Origin: Candidatus Avelusimicrobium fimicolum
Lineage (GTDB): Bacteria; Elusimicrobiota; Elusimicrobia; Elusimicrobiales; Elusimicrobiaceae
DNA length: 41,364 nucleotides
Direction: 5' to 3'
Assembly (NCBI GenBank): GCA_900541355.1
Contig: UQJU01000010.1
Span: forward strand, 1-41,364
A program made the position numbers and the translations under genes. This document shows positions 18,172-25,382 of the stretch, one piece after another (the first letter of the stretch is position 1; the number at the start of each line of letters is the position of its first letter). The notes beneath the pieces were generated by a model that saw nothing but the letters and a program-made list of their open reading frames with translations, was not told the origin of the DNA and did not search any database.

Positions 18172-18852
18172 ATGGATTTGGAATTGATTTCCGCGCAAGT
18201 TAGCGAACATTTATTACGGGTGGGACAGAGCAGTTTGAAAATATTAGGTGCGCTGGTGGGCGCAATTTTAATTTTGGTGGTGGGACTTTATATTTCCCGT
18301 TTTGTGGGGTCTTATGCCAAGAAGATTTTAAACAAAATTTCTTTTGATGACAAAACCTCTAAACTGGGTATTAACGAGTTGTGCGTGCGGTTTGGTTTGG
18401 GTAAATCTCCAACGTATATTATTTCATTTGTCCTTGCTTGGGCTGTAATTTTTTACGCAATTGTGCTGGCGGCGGATGTGCTTCATTTAGCGATTATCCG
18501 CAACTTATTTACACAATTTTTGGAATTTATCCCGACGCTTTTTGTATCCGTCTTGGTTTTGTTTGCGGGCCTGCTGTTCGGCAAATTAATGGGGAATATT
18601 ATTGAAAATTCCGCCAAGGCCAATAATTTAAAAGGCGGGTTTTTTATTTCCCGCGCGGTTAATGCGTTTATCGTATTTTTCTGTGCGTTGGTGGCGGTGG
18701 AAAACCTGGGCTTTGCCAACCAGTTGGTAAACAATGTGGTGATTATTTTGCTAGCCTCTTTGGGGTTGGCCTTTGGTATCGGGGTAGGATTAGGCTCCAA
18801 GGAATTGGTAGCCGAATTTTTGCGCGACCTCTTTAAAAAGGAAGACAAATAG
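18172..18852 (+). CDS. Small MscS-related 'conserved TM helix' membrane protein
   Basis: 226 aa from the ATG with the strong SD. A reading frame open back to 17968 runs into recG and is not used. Four to five membrane segments are visible: ~26-46, ~85-107, ~120-145, ~163-180 and ~185-205. The last one is glycine-rich (LLASLGLAFGIGVGLGSKELV) and resembles the pore-lining TM3 helix of MscS channels. The protein ends shortly after it, so it lacks the large cytoplasmic vestibule of MscS. It is probably a membrane channel-like or scaffold protein; mechanosensitivity is only an inference. Confidence 0.7.
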   Translation: MDLELISAQVSEHLLRVGQSSLKILGALVGAILILVVGLYISRFVGSYAKKILNKISFDDKTSKLGINELCVRFGLGKSPTYIISFVLAWAVIFYAIVLAADVLHLAIIRNLFTQFLEFIPTLFVSVLVLFAGLLFGKLMGNIIENSAKANNLKGGFFISRAVNAFIVFFCALVAVENLGFANQLVNNVVIILLASLGLAFGIGVGLGSKELVAEFLRDLFKKEDK

Positions 18853-18863
18853 TTTGTAAGATA

Positions 18864-18901
18864 AAAAATCCCGGAGCGAAAAAACGCTCCGGGATTTTTT
18901 T
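18864..18901. terminator. Bidirectional terminator between convergent genes
   Basis: Perfect 11-bp stem (18868-18878 with 18885-18895), A-rich loop, flanked by an A run on the left and a T run on the right. It serves the MscS-like gene (plus) and the thioredoxin-CcdA gene (minus). Confidence 0.9.
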
Positions 18902-18912
18902 GGTATGTTTGT

Positions 18913-20085
18913 TTAAAACATAGTGGCTAACAGCAAGATAAGTAATCCCAAGAACACACAGCACAGAATAAACTTGGTAAGGCCCAAATGCTTTTTAAGC
19001 CAATCGTTAAAGGTGGCTGATTCCTTTCCGCACAACGTAAGCACAAAGACCAGCACAAGCGGCAAAATAAACATCAAGTTGTACAATAACAGGAACTCTG
19101 TGGCACGCCAAAAATGTTGGTTTACTTCCTTTAAAATGACCACAATTGTAGGCAAATACACTTGCCCGGTGCATACGGCCTCCACCCCGGAGACCACAAA
19201 GCCCACAATAAATGCCGCCAACAAGAGCCGCCACATAGAACTGTGTTTATCTTTTAAAAAGAAGCGCATTACCTTGTGGATATACACTTTGTAATTGGTA
19301 GGCAGTTGTAAGAGCATTTTTTCGGATTTTTTAGTACGCTGATATACCACAAAGTCGTAAATACTGAGGAGCAAAAACACCCCGCACAGCCCCACCATAC
19401 CCCATTGGACGGCCAAGGTTACATAGCGAAATGCCTTCATAGCGTACAAAACGTGGAACGCGCCCAGCCCCATTAGCACATAGGCCAAAAAGACGGCTGC
19501 ACAGTAGGCTGACCCCACGATTACAATTTCTTTTTTGGTGTATTTATAGGCCGCCAAAAAAGACACAAAAAATACGATTACCGCAAAAGCACACGGATTG
19601 ACACCGTCGGCCAGCCCCGCACCGATAATGGCCCACAGCGTGATTTGGCTGAACAGCGTTTCGTGTGTTTGCAACGAATGTGCTTCCTCTTTTTGCAAAC
19701 CGGGTACGCGGGTTTCTTCATTATTGTCTATTGCTTTTTGAACGGCGGCATCGGCTCCGGGGCCGATTTGCGTGGGGTATCCTTGCAATACTGTTTCCCC
19801 TACAATTAACATTGGAATTCCGGCATTATCCAAGTGATAGGCTTCCAAGGTTTGCGAAAAAATAACATTGTTGGCATCTTGCGTCAAGTCATATTCGGTC
19901 AAGCGGACCTTGTCTTGGTGTTTTTCTTTAAACGCTTGCGGGAAACCGTCTTGTTTTAAATGGCGGCAATGCGGACAGTAAGGCGAGGTGAATAACACGG
20001 CATCCACCGGCTTGGCCCACGCGCCGAACGAAACGGCAAAAAACGCGAGCGTGAGTAATAACGGCTTAATTATACGGCTAATCAT
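18913..20085 (-). CDS. Thioredoxin / CcdA-DsbD-like transmembrane thiol-disulfide fusion protein
   Basis: 390 aa. A signal peptide (1-24, ending AWA) leads into a thioredoxin-like domain (~25-125) with active site C37-P-H-C40 and the cis-proline G-I-P91. A linker follows, then about six to eight membrane helices (~146-385). These carry the CcdA/DsbD signature cysteines C165 (DGVNPCAF) and C305 (VEAVCTGQ). CcdA/DsbD proteins carry electrons across the membrane from cytoplasmic thioredoxin to periplasmic thiols. Here the periplasmic Trx domain precedes the membrane domain in one chain. The SD GGAG overlaps the stop of the upstream Cys-rich gene (9-nt gap), so the two are co-expressed with the ECF sigma factor. 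Confidence 0.8.
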   Translation of the reverse strand: MISRIIKPLLLTLAFFAVSFGAWAKPVDAVLFTSPYCPHCRHLKQDGFPQAFKEKHQDKVRLTEYDLTQDANNVIFSQTLEAYHLDNAGIPMLIVGETVLQGYPTQIGPGADAAVQKAIDNNEETRVPGLQKEEAHSLQTHETLFSQITLWAIIGAGLADGVNPCAFAVIVFFVSFLAAYKYTKKEIVIVGSAYCAAVFLAYVLMGLGAFHVLYAMKAFRYVTLAVQWGMVGLCGVFLLLSIYDFVVYQRTKKSEKMLLQLPTNYKVYIHKVMRFFLKDKHSSMWRLLLAAFIVGFVVSGVEAVCTGQVYLPTIVVILKEVNQHFWRATEFLLLYNLMFILPLVLVFVLTLCGKESATFNDWLKKHLGLTKFILCCVFLGLLILLLATMF

Positions 20086-20094
20086 TTAACACTC

Positions 20095-20565
20095 CTAACA
20101 TTGGGTCTGGCAAGCGGCCAGCCCGGCTGATTGAATTTTTGAATTTTCGTCCTGCAAGGTTTCGGTATCTTGCGGATAGAAATCGGGTAATTTTAAGCGG
20201 CAGGTTTTGCTGTGTACACAAGGAGAATTTGTGCAAGTGCAGTCGGTCCATTTTTTGGTGCAGGAACAGTTTTTACCGTTGCATTGAATTTCGGCTGATA
20301 ATAAAAATTGCGAGCCTGTTTTTTTGCATTGGAGCATTTGCGCTCCGTTTGCGGCGCGCGGTGCGGTATATTCCTTTGCACTCCAACGCGCACCCGCTAC
20401 GGCCCCCAACACAAGTAATACGGCGGCGCACATACCCCACGTTACGGAGCGTTTCCACGCGTGGGACGGCCGTTCTTGCAAACGGGCCCATACGCGGGCT
20501 TGGGCGCGGCCCTGCGGGTCAAAATCGGTTCGTGCGGCGCGTTTCTGCCAAGACTGTTTAGTCAT
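20095..20565 (-). CDS. Cys-rich single-pass membrane protein, candidate anti-sigma factor
   Basis: 156 aa, not a recognised family. A cytoplasmic, basic/aromatic N-terminus (~1-40) precedes one membrane helix (~41-59). The ~97-residue extracytoplasmic part has ten cysteines (80, 95, 100, 102, 109, 111, 116, 122, 152, 156), plus Cys46 in the membrane. The layout (short cytoplasmic domain, one TM, outside sensor) and the 8-bp overlap with the ECF sigma gene are what an anti-sigma factor would show. The zinc HxxxCxxC anti-sigma motif is absent. The Cys cluster beside a Trx-CcdA fusion suggests redox or metal sensing. This is inference. Confidence 0.55.
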   Translation of the reverse strand: MTKQSWQKRAARTDFDPQGRAQARVWARLQERPSHAWKRSVTWGMCAAVLLVLGAVAGARWSAKEYTAPRAANGAQMLQCKKTGSQFLLSAEIQCNGKNCSCTKKWTDCTCTNSPCVHSKTCRLKLPDFYPQDTETLQDENSKIQSAGLAACQTQC

Positions 20566-21055
20566 AGTTTTTCATCCCTTTGCGCATTTTGGTTACGGCA
20601 CGGTTTATAATTGTGCCGACATTAGATTCGCTTAATTGGGATATTTGCGCGATTTGCCGGTTGTTTAGGCCGGAATAAAATTTCAGCGCTAAAATATCCC
20701 GTTCCCGGGCGGATAACTTGCCGAGGGCATTTGTCAGGTCGCGCCGGAAGGTATCCTGTTCCAGATTTTTTAAAGGGGAGTCGCCCGCATATACAGGGGC
20801 GGATTCCTCCGTTAGCGAAAATACATTTTTTACCCAATATAACCGCCAATACATATTGGTCTGGTTGCGCGCAATCGTAAAAATCCATTGGGTAAATTCA
20901 CCTTTTTGTTCGTCAAACGAAGCCCAATGCTCATATGCGTTCTTCCACGCCGCTGCGCATAAATCTTCGGCGGTGGCGTGATTGCGTACGCGCGAAAAAA
21001 TATACGCGTACGCCCGCTTAAAATAAGTATTGTAAAGGTCTTCAAATGACGTCAT
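20558..21055 (-). CDS. ECF-type RNA polymerase sigma factor
   Basis: 165 aa sigma-70 family group IV. Region 2 covers ~5-75 (FEDLYNTYFKRAYAYIFSRV, then the core-binding ATAEDLCAAAWKNAY and FTQWIFTIARNQ). Region 4 is a helix-turn-helix at ~112-158 (LSARERDILALKFYSGLNNR in one run, then QIAQISQLSESNVGTIINRA). Regions 1 and 3 are missing, as in ECF factors. It heads a three-gene operon. A TATTCT box lies exactly 6 nt before the ATG with no SD, so the mRNA is predicted leaderless. Confidence 0.9.
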   Translation of the reverse strand: MTSFEDLYNTYFKRAYAYIFSRVRNHATAEDLCAAAWKNAYEHWASFDEQKGEFTQWIFTIARNQTNMYWRLYWVKNVFSLTEESAPVYAGDSPLKNLEQDTFRRDLTNALGKLSARERDILALKFYSGLNNRQIAQISQLSESNVGTIINRAVTKMRKGMKNYD

Positions 21056-21067
21056 CTATATAGAATA
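21056..21067 (-). promoter_or_regulatory. -10-like box 6 nt before the ECF sigma ATG
   Basis: Read on minus: TATTCT (21067-21062), six bases, ATG (21055). No SD. A -35 is not convincing (TGATAC at a 16-bp spacing). An ECF-type autoregulatory promoter cannot be excluded. Confidence 0.4.
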
Positions 21068-21117
21068 TGCCCGACTGCAAAAAGTATCACACTAATTATT
21101 TTATCTTTTATGAGGAG

Positions 21118-21150
21118 AAAAAACTCCCGGCCTTTTTAAAAAGACCGGGA
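21118..21150 (-). terminator. Intrinsic terminator downstream of the Dxs-like gene
   Basis: On minus: stem 21150-21145 with 21130-21125, continued after one mismatch by an A/T stem, then six U (21123-21118). Confidence 0.75.
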
Positions 21151-21163
21151 ATAGGTAGTTTTT

Positions 21164-22918
21164 TTATTTTTTTAAGCAATTGGCTGCATCTTGTACGATT
21201 AACTCCGGTGTTAAGTGGTAGCGTTCATAGAGTTCCGGCAAAGGCACCCGGTCGGTAAATTCCTTCTTGGAGCCAAAGTTGAGCACTTTCATTTCGCCGT
21301 TGCCGTAGAACGAGGCAATTTTCTCGCCAAAACCGCCATTGATTTCGCCGTCTTCCAGCGTGAGTACGAGTTCGTGCTCTTTTTTAAGGGTGTTGAGTAC
21401 CTCTTCGTCCAACCCGGTTAAATAGCGCGGGTTGATAAGCGTAGCATCAATACCCAGTTTGGCTTGGAGTTCGGTGCAGACCTTTTCGCCCAGTTGGAAG
21501 AAAGACCCCGCCGCAATAACGGCTACGCGGGAACCTTTTTCCACCACTTCGTAGCGGTTCAAGACGGAGTAGTCTTTTTCCACGGGGCGGTGGGCGTGCG
21601 TAAGCGGGGCGAACGGCACGCGGATAGCCACAGGATATTGGGTTTGGTTGACGGACCAATCCAGCATTGCCAAATATTCCTCTTTTGACGTGGGAGCCAA
21701 ATAAACCATATTGGGAATATTGGAAATTAAGGGAATATCAAAGGTTCCCAAGTGGGTGGCATCTCCGGCGGAAATACCGCCCCAATAAACCAAAAGGGTG
21801 GCCGGATTTCTGTTAAGTGCCAAATCTTGCGACAGTTGGTCGTAGGTGCGCTGAATAAAGGAACTCAAAACCGCCAATACGGGTTTGGCTCCGCCCGCGG
21901 CCAGAGCAGAGGCGGCGGCTACAGCGTGTTCCTCGGCAATGCCCAAATCGGCAAAGCCCTTGCCCAGTTTTGCGCGCACATCTGGCGTTAAGGCGACTGC
22001 GCCGGGCGTGGCCGGGTTCAGCACGATAAAGGAAGAATCCTCCGCGTGCTTTTTAAGCATATAGTCTATGGTTACGGAATCGTACGTTTCCTGCGGGGCC
22101 GGATCGGGTTTGGGGTCTAATGCGCCGGGCAGAATCCAGTGGAAGGCTTCTTTATTGGCGATGGCCTCCGCGCAACCTTTACCTTTTAATGTATGCAAGT
22201 GTAGCACGGTGGGGCGCGGGGTGTCTTTTACTTGTTTAAAAGCGGTGATGAGAGAAGATAAATCGTTTCCGTCGTCCACATACACATAATCAAAGCCCAA
22301 GGCTTTAAAATAGTTGCACTCGGCTTTGCCTTTGGTTTGGCGCAGGAGAGCCAGGTTGCCATATAAACCGCCGTGGTTGGGGGCGATAGACATTTCGTTA
22401 TCGTTTACCACAATAATAATGTTGCTTTTTAAAGCCCCCGCGTTGTCTAACCCTTCAAAGGCTTCGCCGCCGCTCAAAGAACCGTCGCCAATGACGGCCA
22501 CAATGTTGTTCTTTTCGCCTTTCAAATCACGCGCCATTGCCAGGCCTACTGCCAAACTGGGGGCGGTAGAGGTGTGGCCTACTACAAAGTGGTCGTGGAC
22601 GCTTTCCTGCGGGTTGGTGTAGCCGGATATTTTGCCGTAGTTGGACGGGTCTGTAAAAAATTGTTTGCGCCCGGTCAGCATTTTATGTGCGTAGCATTGG
22701 TGAGATACGTCAAACACAAACTTATCTTCGGGTGAGTTGAACACGTAGTGCATTGCAATCGTAGGTTCAATAAAGCCCAGGTTCGGGCCGAAGTGGCCGC
22801 CTGTGGCGTTTACCTTTACGATTAAAGTCTGGCGGATTTCGTCCGCTAATGCGGTTAATTCCGCCAAAGAGAGATTTTTTAAATCTTTCGGGTCGTTAAT
22901 TTTGTTTAATACGTTCAT
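21164..22918 (-). CDS. dxs: 1-deoxy-D-xylulose-5-phosphate synthase-like TPP enzyme
   Basis: 584 aa (canonical Dxs ~620). Dxs condenses pyruvate and glyceraldehyde 3-phosphate to start the MEP isoprenoid pathway and thiamine/pyridoxal supply. Present are the DVSHQCYAHKMLTGR region, the TPP motif GDGSLSGGEAFEGLDNAG ending at NDNEMSI, and the catalytic Glu in IAEEHAV. The canonical DRAGxVGxDGxTHxG motif is replaced by YWGGISAGDATHLG: the Arg is lost and one residue is deleted between Asp and His. This marks a short Dxs-like subgroup whose activity may differ. SD AGGAG; own terminator. The 10-bp gap to the flavoprotein gene suggests co-transcription with merR. Confidence 0.7.
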   Translation of the reverse strand: MNVLNKINDPKDLKNLSLAELTALADEIRQTLIVKVNATGGHFGPNLGFIEPTIAMHYVFNSPEDKFVFDVSHQCYAHKMLTGRKQFFTDPSNYGKISGYTNPQESVHDHFVVGHTSTAPSLAVGLAMARDLKGEKNNIVAVIGDGSLSGGEAFEGLDNAGALKSNIIIVVNDNEMSIAPNHGGLYGNLALLRQTKGKAECNYFKALGFDYVYVDDGNDLSSLITAFKQVKDTPRPTVLHLHTLKGKGCAEAIANKEAFHWILPGALDPKPDPAPQETYDSVTIDYMLKKHAEDSSFIVLNPATPGAVALTPDVRAKLGKGFADLGIAEEHAVAAASALAAGGAKPVLAVLSSFIQRTYDQLSQDLALNRNPATLLVYWGGISAGDATHLGTFDIPLISNIPNMVYLAPTSKEEYLAMLDWSVNQTQYPVAIRVPFAPLTHAHRPVEKDYSVLNRYEVVEKGSRVAVIAAGSFFQLGEKVCTELQAKLGIDATLINPRYLTGLDEEVLNTLKKEHELVLTLEDGEINGGFGEKIASFYGNGEMKVLNFGSKKEFTDRVPLPELYERYHLTPELIVQDAANCLKK

Positions 22919-22927
22919 TTTATGCTC

Positions 22928-23467
22928 CTAACAATTTTTTCCGGCTTCGTAGGCTTCTTGAAATACGGGAAGATTTTTTACTTCACCTTTCTGCCAGGCT
23001 CCCGTACCGTAAATAATTCCTTTTTCCCGTGCGCCGTCCAGGCAGTCCGCGGTAAATCCGCGCAGGGCTTCCAAGGTGCGCTGCATATTTTTATGGCTGG
23101 TGTCGGCAGCGGTAATGATAAAATAAAAATCTTTATCGGAAATTTCGCTGTAGCGCGGAACGGTGCGGTCAATAAATGTTTTTAACTGTCCGTCCATACT
23201 GTAAAAATAAACTGGCGTAGCCAAAACGATTACGTCTGCTTCTACCATTTTGTTTAAAAGTTCACCCATACCGTCTTTTTGCACGCATTTGTGCGATGTG
23301 TTGCATACGCCGCAACCCAAACAATAGTTAATTTGGTGTTCGCGCAGGGCAATTTTTTCAGCGTGATGCCCGGCGGATAAGGCTCCTTTTAAAAATTGGT
23401 TACATAACAAGTCGGAATTGCCATCCTTCCTGGGACTGGCAGAAATAATTAATACCTTTTTAGACAT
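22928..23467 (-). CDS. NAD(P)H-dependent FMN reductase / iron-sulfur flavoprotein-like
   Basis: 179 aa with a flavodoxin-like fold. The FMN phosphate loop is SASPRKDGNSD (9-19). The motif ATPVYFYSMDGQLKTFIDR is typical of the FMN_red family. A compact cysteine cluster C49-x2-C52-x2-C55-x5-C61 matches the arrangement in iron-sulfur flavoproteins (Isf), so a [4Fe-4S] cluster is plausible. It probably transfers electrons to a detoxification or redox target. It lies 7 bp after the merR stop, with SD GAGGAAAG, in the same operon. Confidence 0.8.
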   Translation of the reverse strand: MSKKVLIISASPRKDGNSDLLCNQFLKGALSAGHHAEKIALREHQINYCLGCGVCNTSHKCVQKDGMGELLNKMVEADVIVLATPVYFYSMDGQLKTFIDRTVPRYSEISDKDFYFIITAADTSHKNMQRTLEALRGFTADCLDGAREKGIIYGTGAWQKGEVKNLPVFQEAYEAGKNC

Positions 23468-23474
23468 ACTTTCC

Positions 23475-23852
23475 TCACTTTAAAAGTTTTTTTTCACAAG
23501 CGACAATTTTGTCCTCGTAAACAGAAATTTTATAGTTTAAACGTTCCAGCGTTTGTTGCATTTCTTCAATGCGTTGTTTTAAGCGGTCCCGCTCGGCAAT
23601 TAGCAGATGTTTGCGCTTTTGCAAGGTGCGGTTTCCCTTGCGGTAGAGTGTTACATAGTGCGTAAGCGTTTCTATGGATAGCCCCGCCCCGCGCATACAT
23701 TTAATAAATTCCACCCAACCGCAATCCGTTTCGGTGTAATCGCGTACTCCGCTTTCCTTGCGGTTTACCGGGGGGATAAGCCCGGCTTTTTCGTAATAGC
23801 GCAAGGTGTCCGCGGGCAGACCGTATTTTTCACTCACTTCCGAAATGATCAT
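23475..23852 (-). CDS. MerR-family transcriptional regulator
   Basis: 125 aa. The N-terminal winged helix-turn-helix is typical of MerR (ISEVSEKYGLPADTLRYYEK, then AGLIPPVNRKESGVRDYTE). A second DNA-contact helix is at GWVEFIKCMRGAGLS. A long dimerisation coiled coil covers ~80-118. There is no CxxC-type metal site in the C-terminus, though C115 is present, so a thiol or aldehyde signal is more likely than a metal. SD AAGGAG. It sits behind a 19-bp-spacer promoter containing its likely operator and is probably autoregulated with the flavoprotein gene. Confidence 0.88.
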   Translation of the reverse strand: MIISEVSEKYGLPADTLRYYEKAGLIPPVNRKESGVRDYTETDCGWVEFIKCMRGAGLSIETLTHYVTLYRKGNRTLQKRKHLLIAERDRLKQRIEEMQQTLERLNYKISVYEDKIVACEKKLLK

Positions 23853-23880
23853 ATTCTTCTCCTTTTAAGCCTGTATATAT

Positions 23881-23911
23881 ATTGTAATTCTTGGAGTTGA
23901 CTCCAAGTCAA
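23881..23911 (-). promoter_or_regulatory. MerR-type promoter and operator
   Basis: Read on minus: -35 TTGACT (23911-23906), a 19-bp spacer and -10 TACAAT (23886-23881). A perfect dyad CTTGGAG-N4-CTCCAAG (23890-23907) fills the spacer. The overlong 19-bp spacer with a dyad in it is the hallmark of MerR-activated promoters, in which the regulator untwists the DNA. Confidence 0.85.
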
Positions 23912-23927
23912 GAAGTAATTTGAAAAT

Positions 23928-23957
23928 AAAAAAGGCTCCCGTCGGGGGAGCCTTTTT
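23928..23957. terminator. Terminator between the MFS gene and the merR promoter
   Basis: 7-bp GC stem (23934-23940 with 23946-23952) extended by A/T pairs on both sides. On minus the hairpin is followed by six U, so it terminates the MFS transcript before the merR promoter. Confidence 0.85.
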
Positions 23958-23972
23958 AAAAAGTAGTTATTT

Positions 23973-25202
23973 TTAGGCCGGATTTGCAGCGGCCGTTTGT
24001 GGGGAGCGGACCTTTTTTGTGCCCAACAATCCGCAGATTAAAGCGCCCAAAGCGCAGGTAACAAAGGTAATTCCGGCGGAGTGCATCATATTGCCAAGTC
24101 CTACCAAGGGGGAAACAATGCTGCCGAATAAAAATCCTGCCGCGCCCAAAACAGCCGACCCTGTACCCGCCTGCCCGCGTACGGCATCCATTGCAAGTGT
24201 AGTTGCCGCCGTAAAGGAAAGTCCCGCCATAAACAGCAGTACAAAAAGCAGGCCCTCAAACACTATAATAGAACTATCCGCAAACAAGGCCGCGCTTAAT
24301 AAAATACTGCAAACCAGCATCCCCAAGCAACTGGTTAAAATACAATTTTCCTGGCGTTTGAATTTGACCGACAACCCTGCGCCGATACCAATTGCTACGG
24401 CATTAACTGCAAAAAACAGACTGAACGCCAACGGGCTAAAACCGTAATGTTCCTGTATGATAAAGGGCGAGGCCGCAATATACGCAAACAAAATACCCAA
24501 GGCAAAGGCTTGTTCCAACACGCAAAAAATATATTTGCGGTTTTGAAAGACCGTTTTAAATACCCCAAAGGTTTTGGAAAGTTTTTCCTTAGAGCGTTTG
24601 GCGCGGGATAACGATTCGTTAAAATGGACACACGCTCCTGTCAGCAAAAGGCCGATGACAAACAATACTATAAACACACTTTGCCAGCCGGTTACTTTTA
24701 AAATGGCTCCGCCGATAACAGGAGCGGCAACGGGCGCAATACCGTTAATCGCGCCGATAATAGCCAGGGCTTTTGCTAAGTTAGCGGACTTGAACTTGTC
24801 CGTAGCAATAGAGCGGGAGATGACAATTCCGCCCGCGGCGGCTAAACCTTGTATCAAGCGCAGGGATACAAAGACTTCTATGGTCGGCGCAAAAATACAG
24901 GCCACCGTGGATAACAGGAACAGAACCATAGATGCGAGTAGCGGTTTCCGGCGGCCGTATTTATCGCTTAACGGGCCAAAAACAATTTGCCCTGCGGCTA
25001 ACCCCAGCATAGAAAACGTCAACCCTAACTGCACCATAGAAGCATTGGTGTTAAAGAACGACGTCATTGCCGGAAGGCTGGGTAAGTACATATCGGTTAC
25101 GAACGGGCCAAAGGCCGTCAGCATACCCAGAAAGACAAATAAAAAAAAGGCCGTATTGCGCCTTTTTGTGGAGTTTCCCTGCCAGGTTTTGTTGTGTTTC
25201 AT
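23973..25202 (-). CDS. Bcr/CflA-type MFS drug-efflux transporter
   Basis: 409 aa from the ATG at 25202; the longer frame to 25259 adds residues with no family match. About 12 membrane segments. TM1 carries FGPFVTDMYLPSLPAM, characteristic of the Bcr/CflA drug:H+ antiporter (DHA1) family. The loop after TM2 has MFS motif A (GPLSDKYGRRKP). Glycine-proline motif C-like stretches (GAINGIAPVAAPVIGG) occur in TM5. It probably exports a small toxic compound; the substrate is unknown. No SD: a TACAAT lies exactly 6 nt before the ATG. Confidence 0.88.
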   Translation of the reverse strand: MKHNKTWQGNSTKRRNTAFFLFVFLGMLTAFGPFVTDMYLPSLPAMTSFFNTNASMVQLGLTFSMLGLAAGQIVFGPLSDKYGRRKPLLASMVLFLLSTVACIFAPTIEVFVSLRLIQGLAAAGGIVISRSIATDKFKSANLAKALAIIGAINGIAPVAAPVIGGAILKVTGWQSVFIVLFVIGLLLTGACVHFNESLSRAKRSKEKLSKTFGVFKTVFQNRKYIFCVLEQAFALGILFAYIAASPFIIQEHYGFSPLAFSLFFAVNAVAIGIGAGLSVKFKRQENCILTSCLGMLVCSILLSAALFADSSIIVFEGLLFVLLFMAGLSFTAATTLAMDAVRGQAGTGSAVLGAAGFLFGSIVSPLVGLGNMMHSAGITFVTCALGALICGLLGTKKVRSPQTAAANPA

Positions 25203-25214
25203 ACTTATATTGTA
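25203..25214 (-). promoter_or_regulatory. -10 box 6 nt before the MFS ATG
   Basis: Read on minus: TACAAT (25214-25209), six bases, ATG. No SD. Predicts a leaderless transcript. Confidence 0.5.
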
Positions 25215-25370
25215 ACTTTTTTGGAGCAAAAACAGAGTCGGTTCTCCGGCTTTTTGCACCGTTTTCTGCTAGGGCAGGGGTTATAGTTTTCCGCCCACTG
25301 GGGGGGAAAAATAATGCGGGTTTTTATTGGCGGTGCCTTAAATATTTTTCCAGGGAAAAGCAGAAATAGG

Positions 25371-25382
25371 TACAATATATAT
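25371..25382 (+). promoter_or_regulatory. -10 box 6 nt before the exported HAD gene ATG
   Basis: TACAAT at 25371-25376, then ATATAT, then ATG at 25383. No SD; the -35 is weak (TTTCCA at 25347-25352, 18-bp spacer). Confidence 0.5.
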
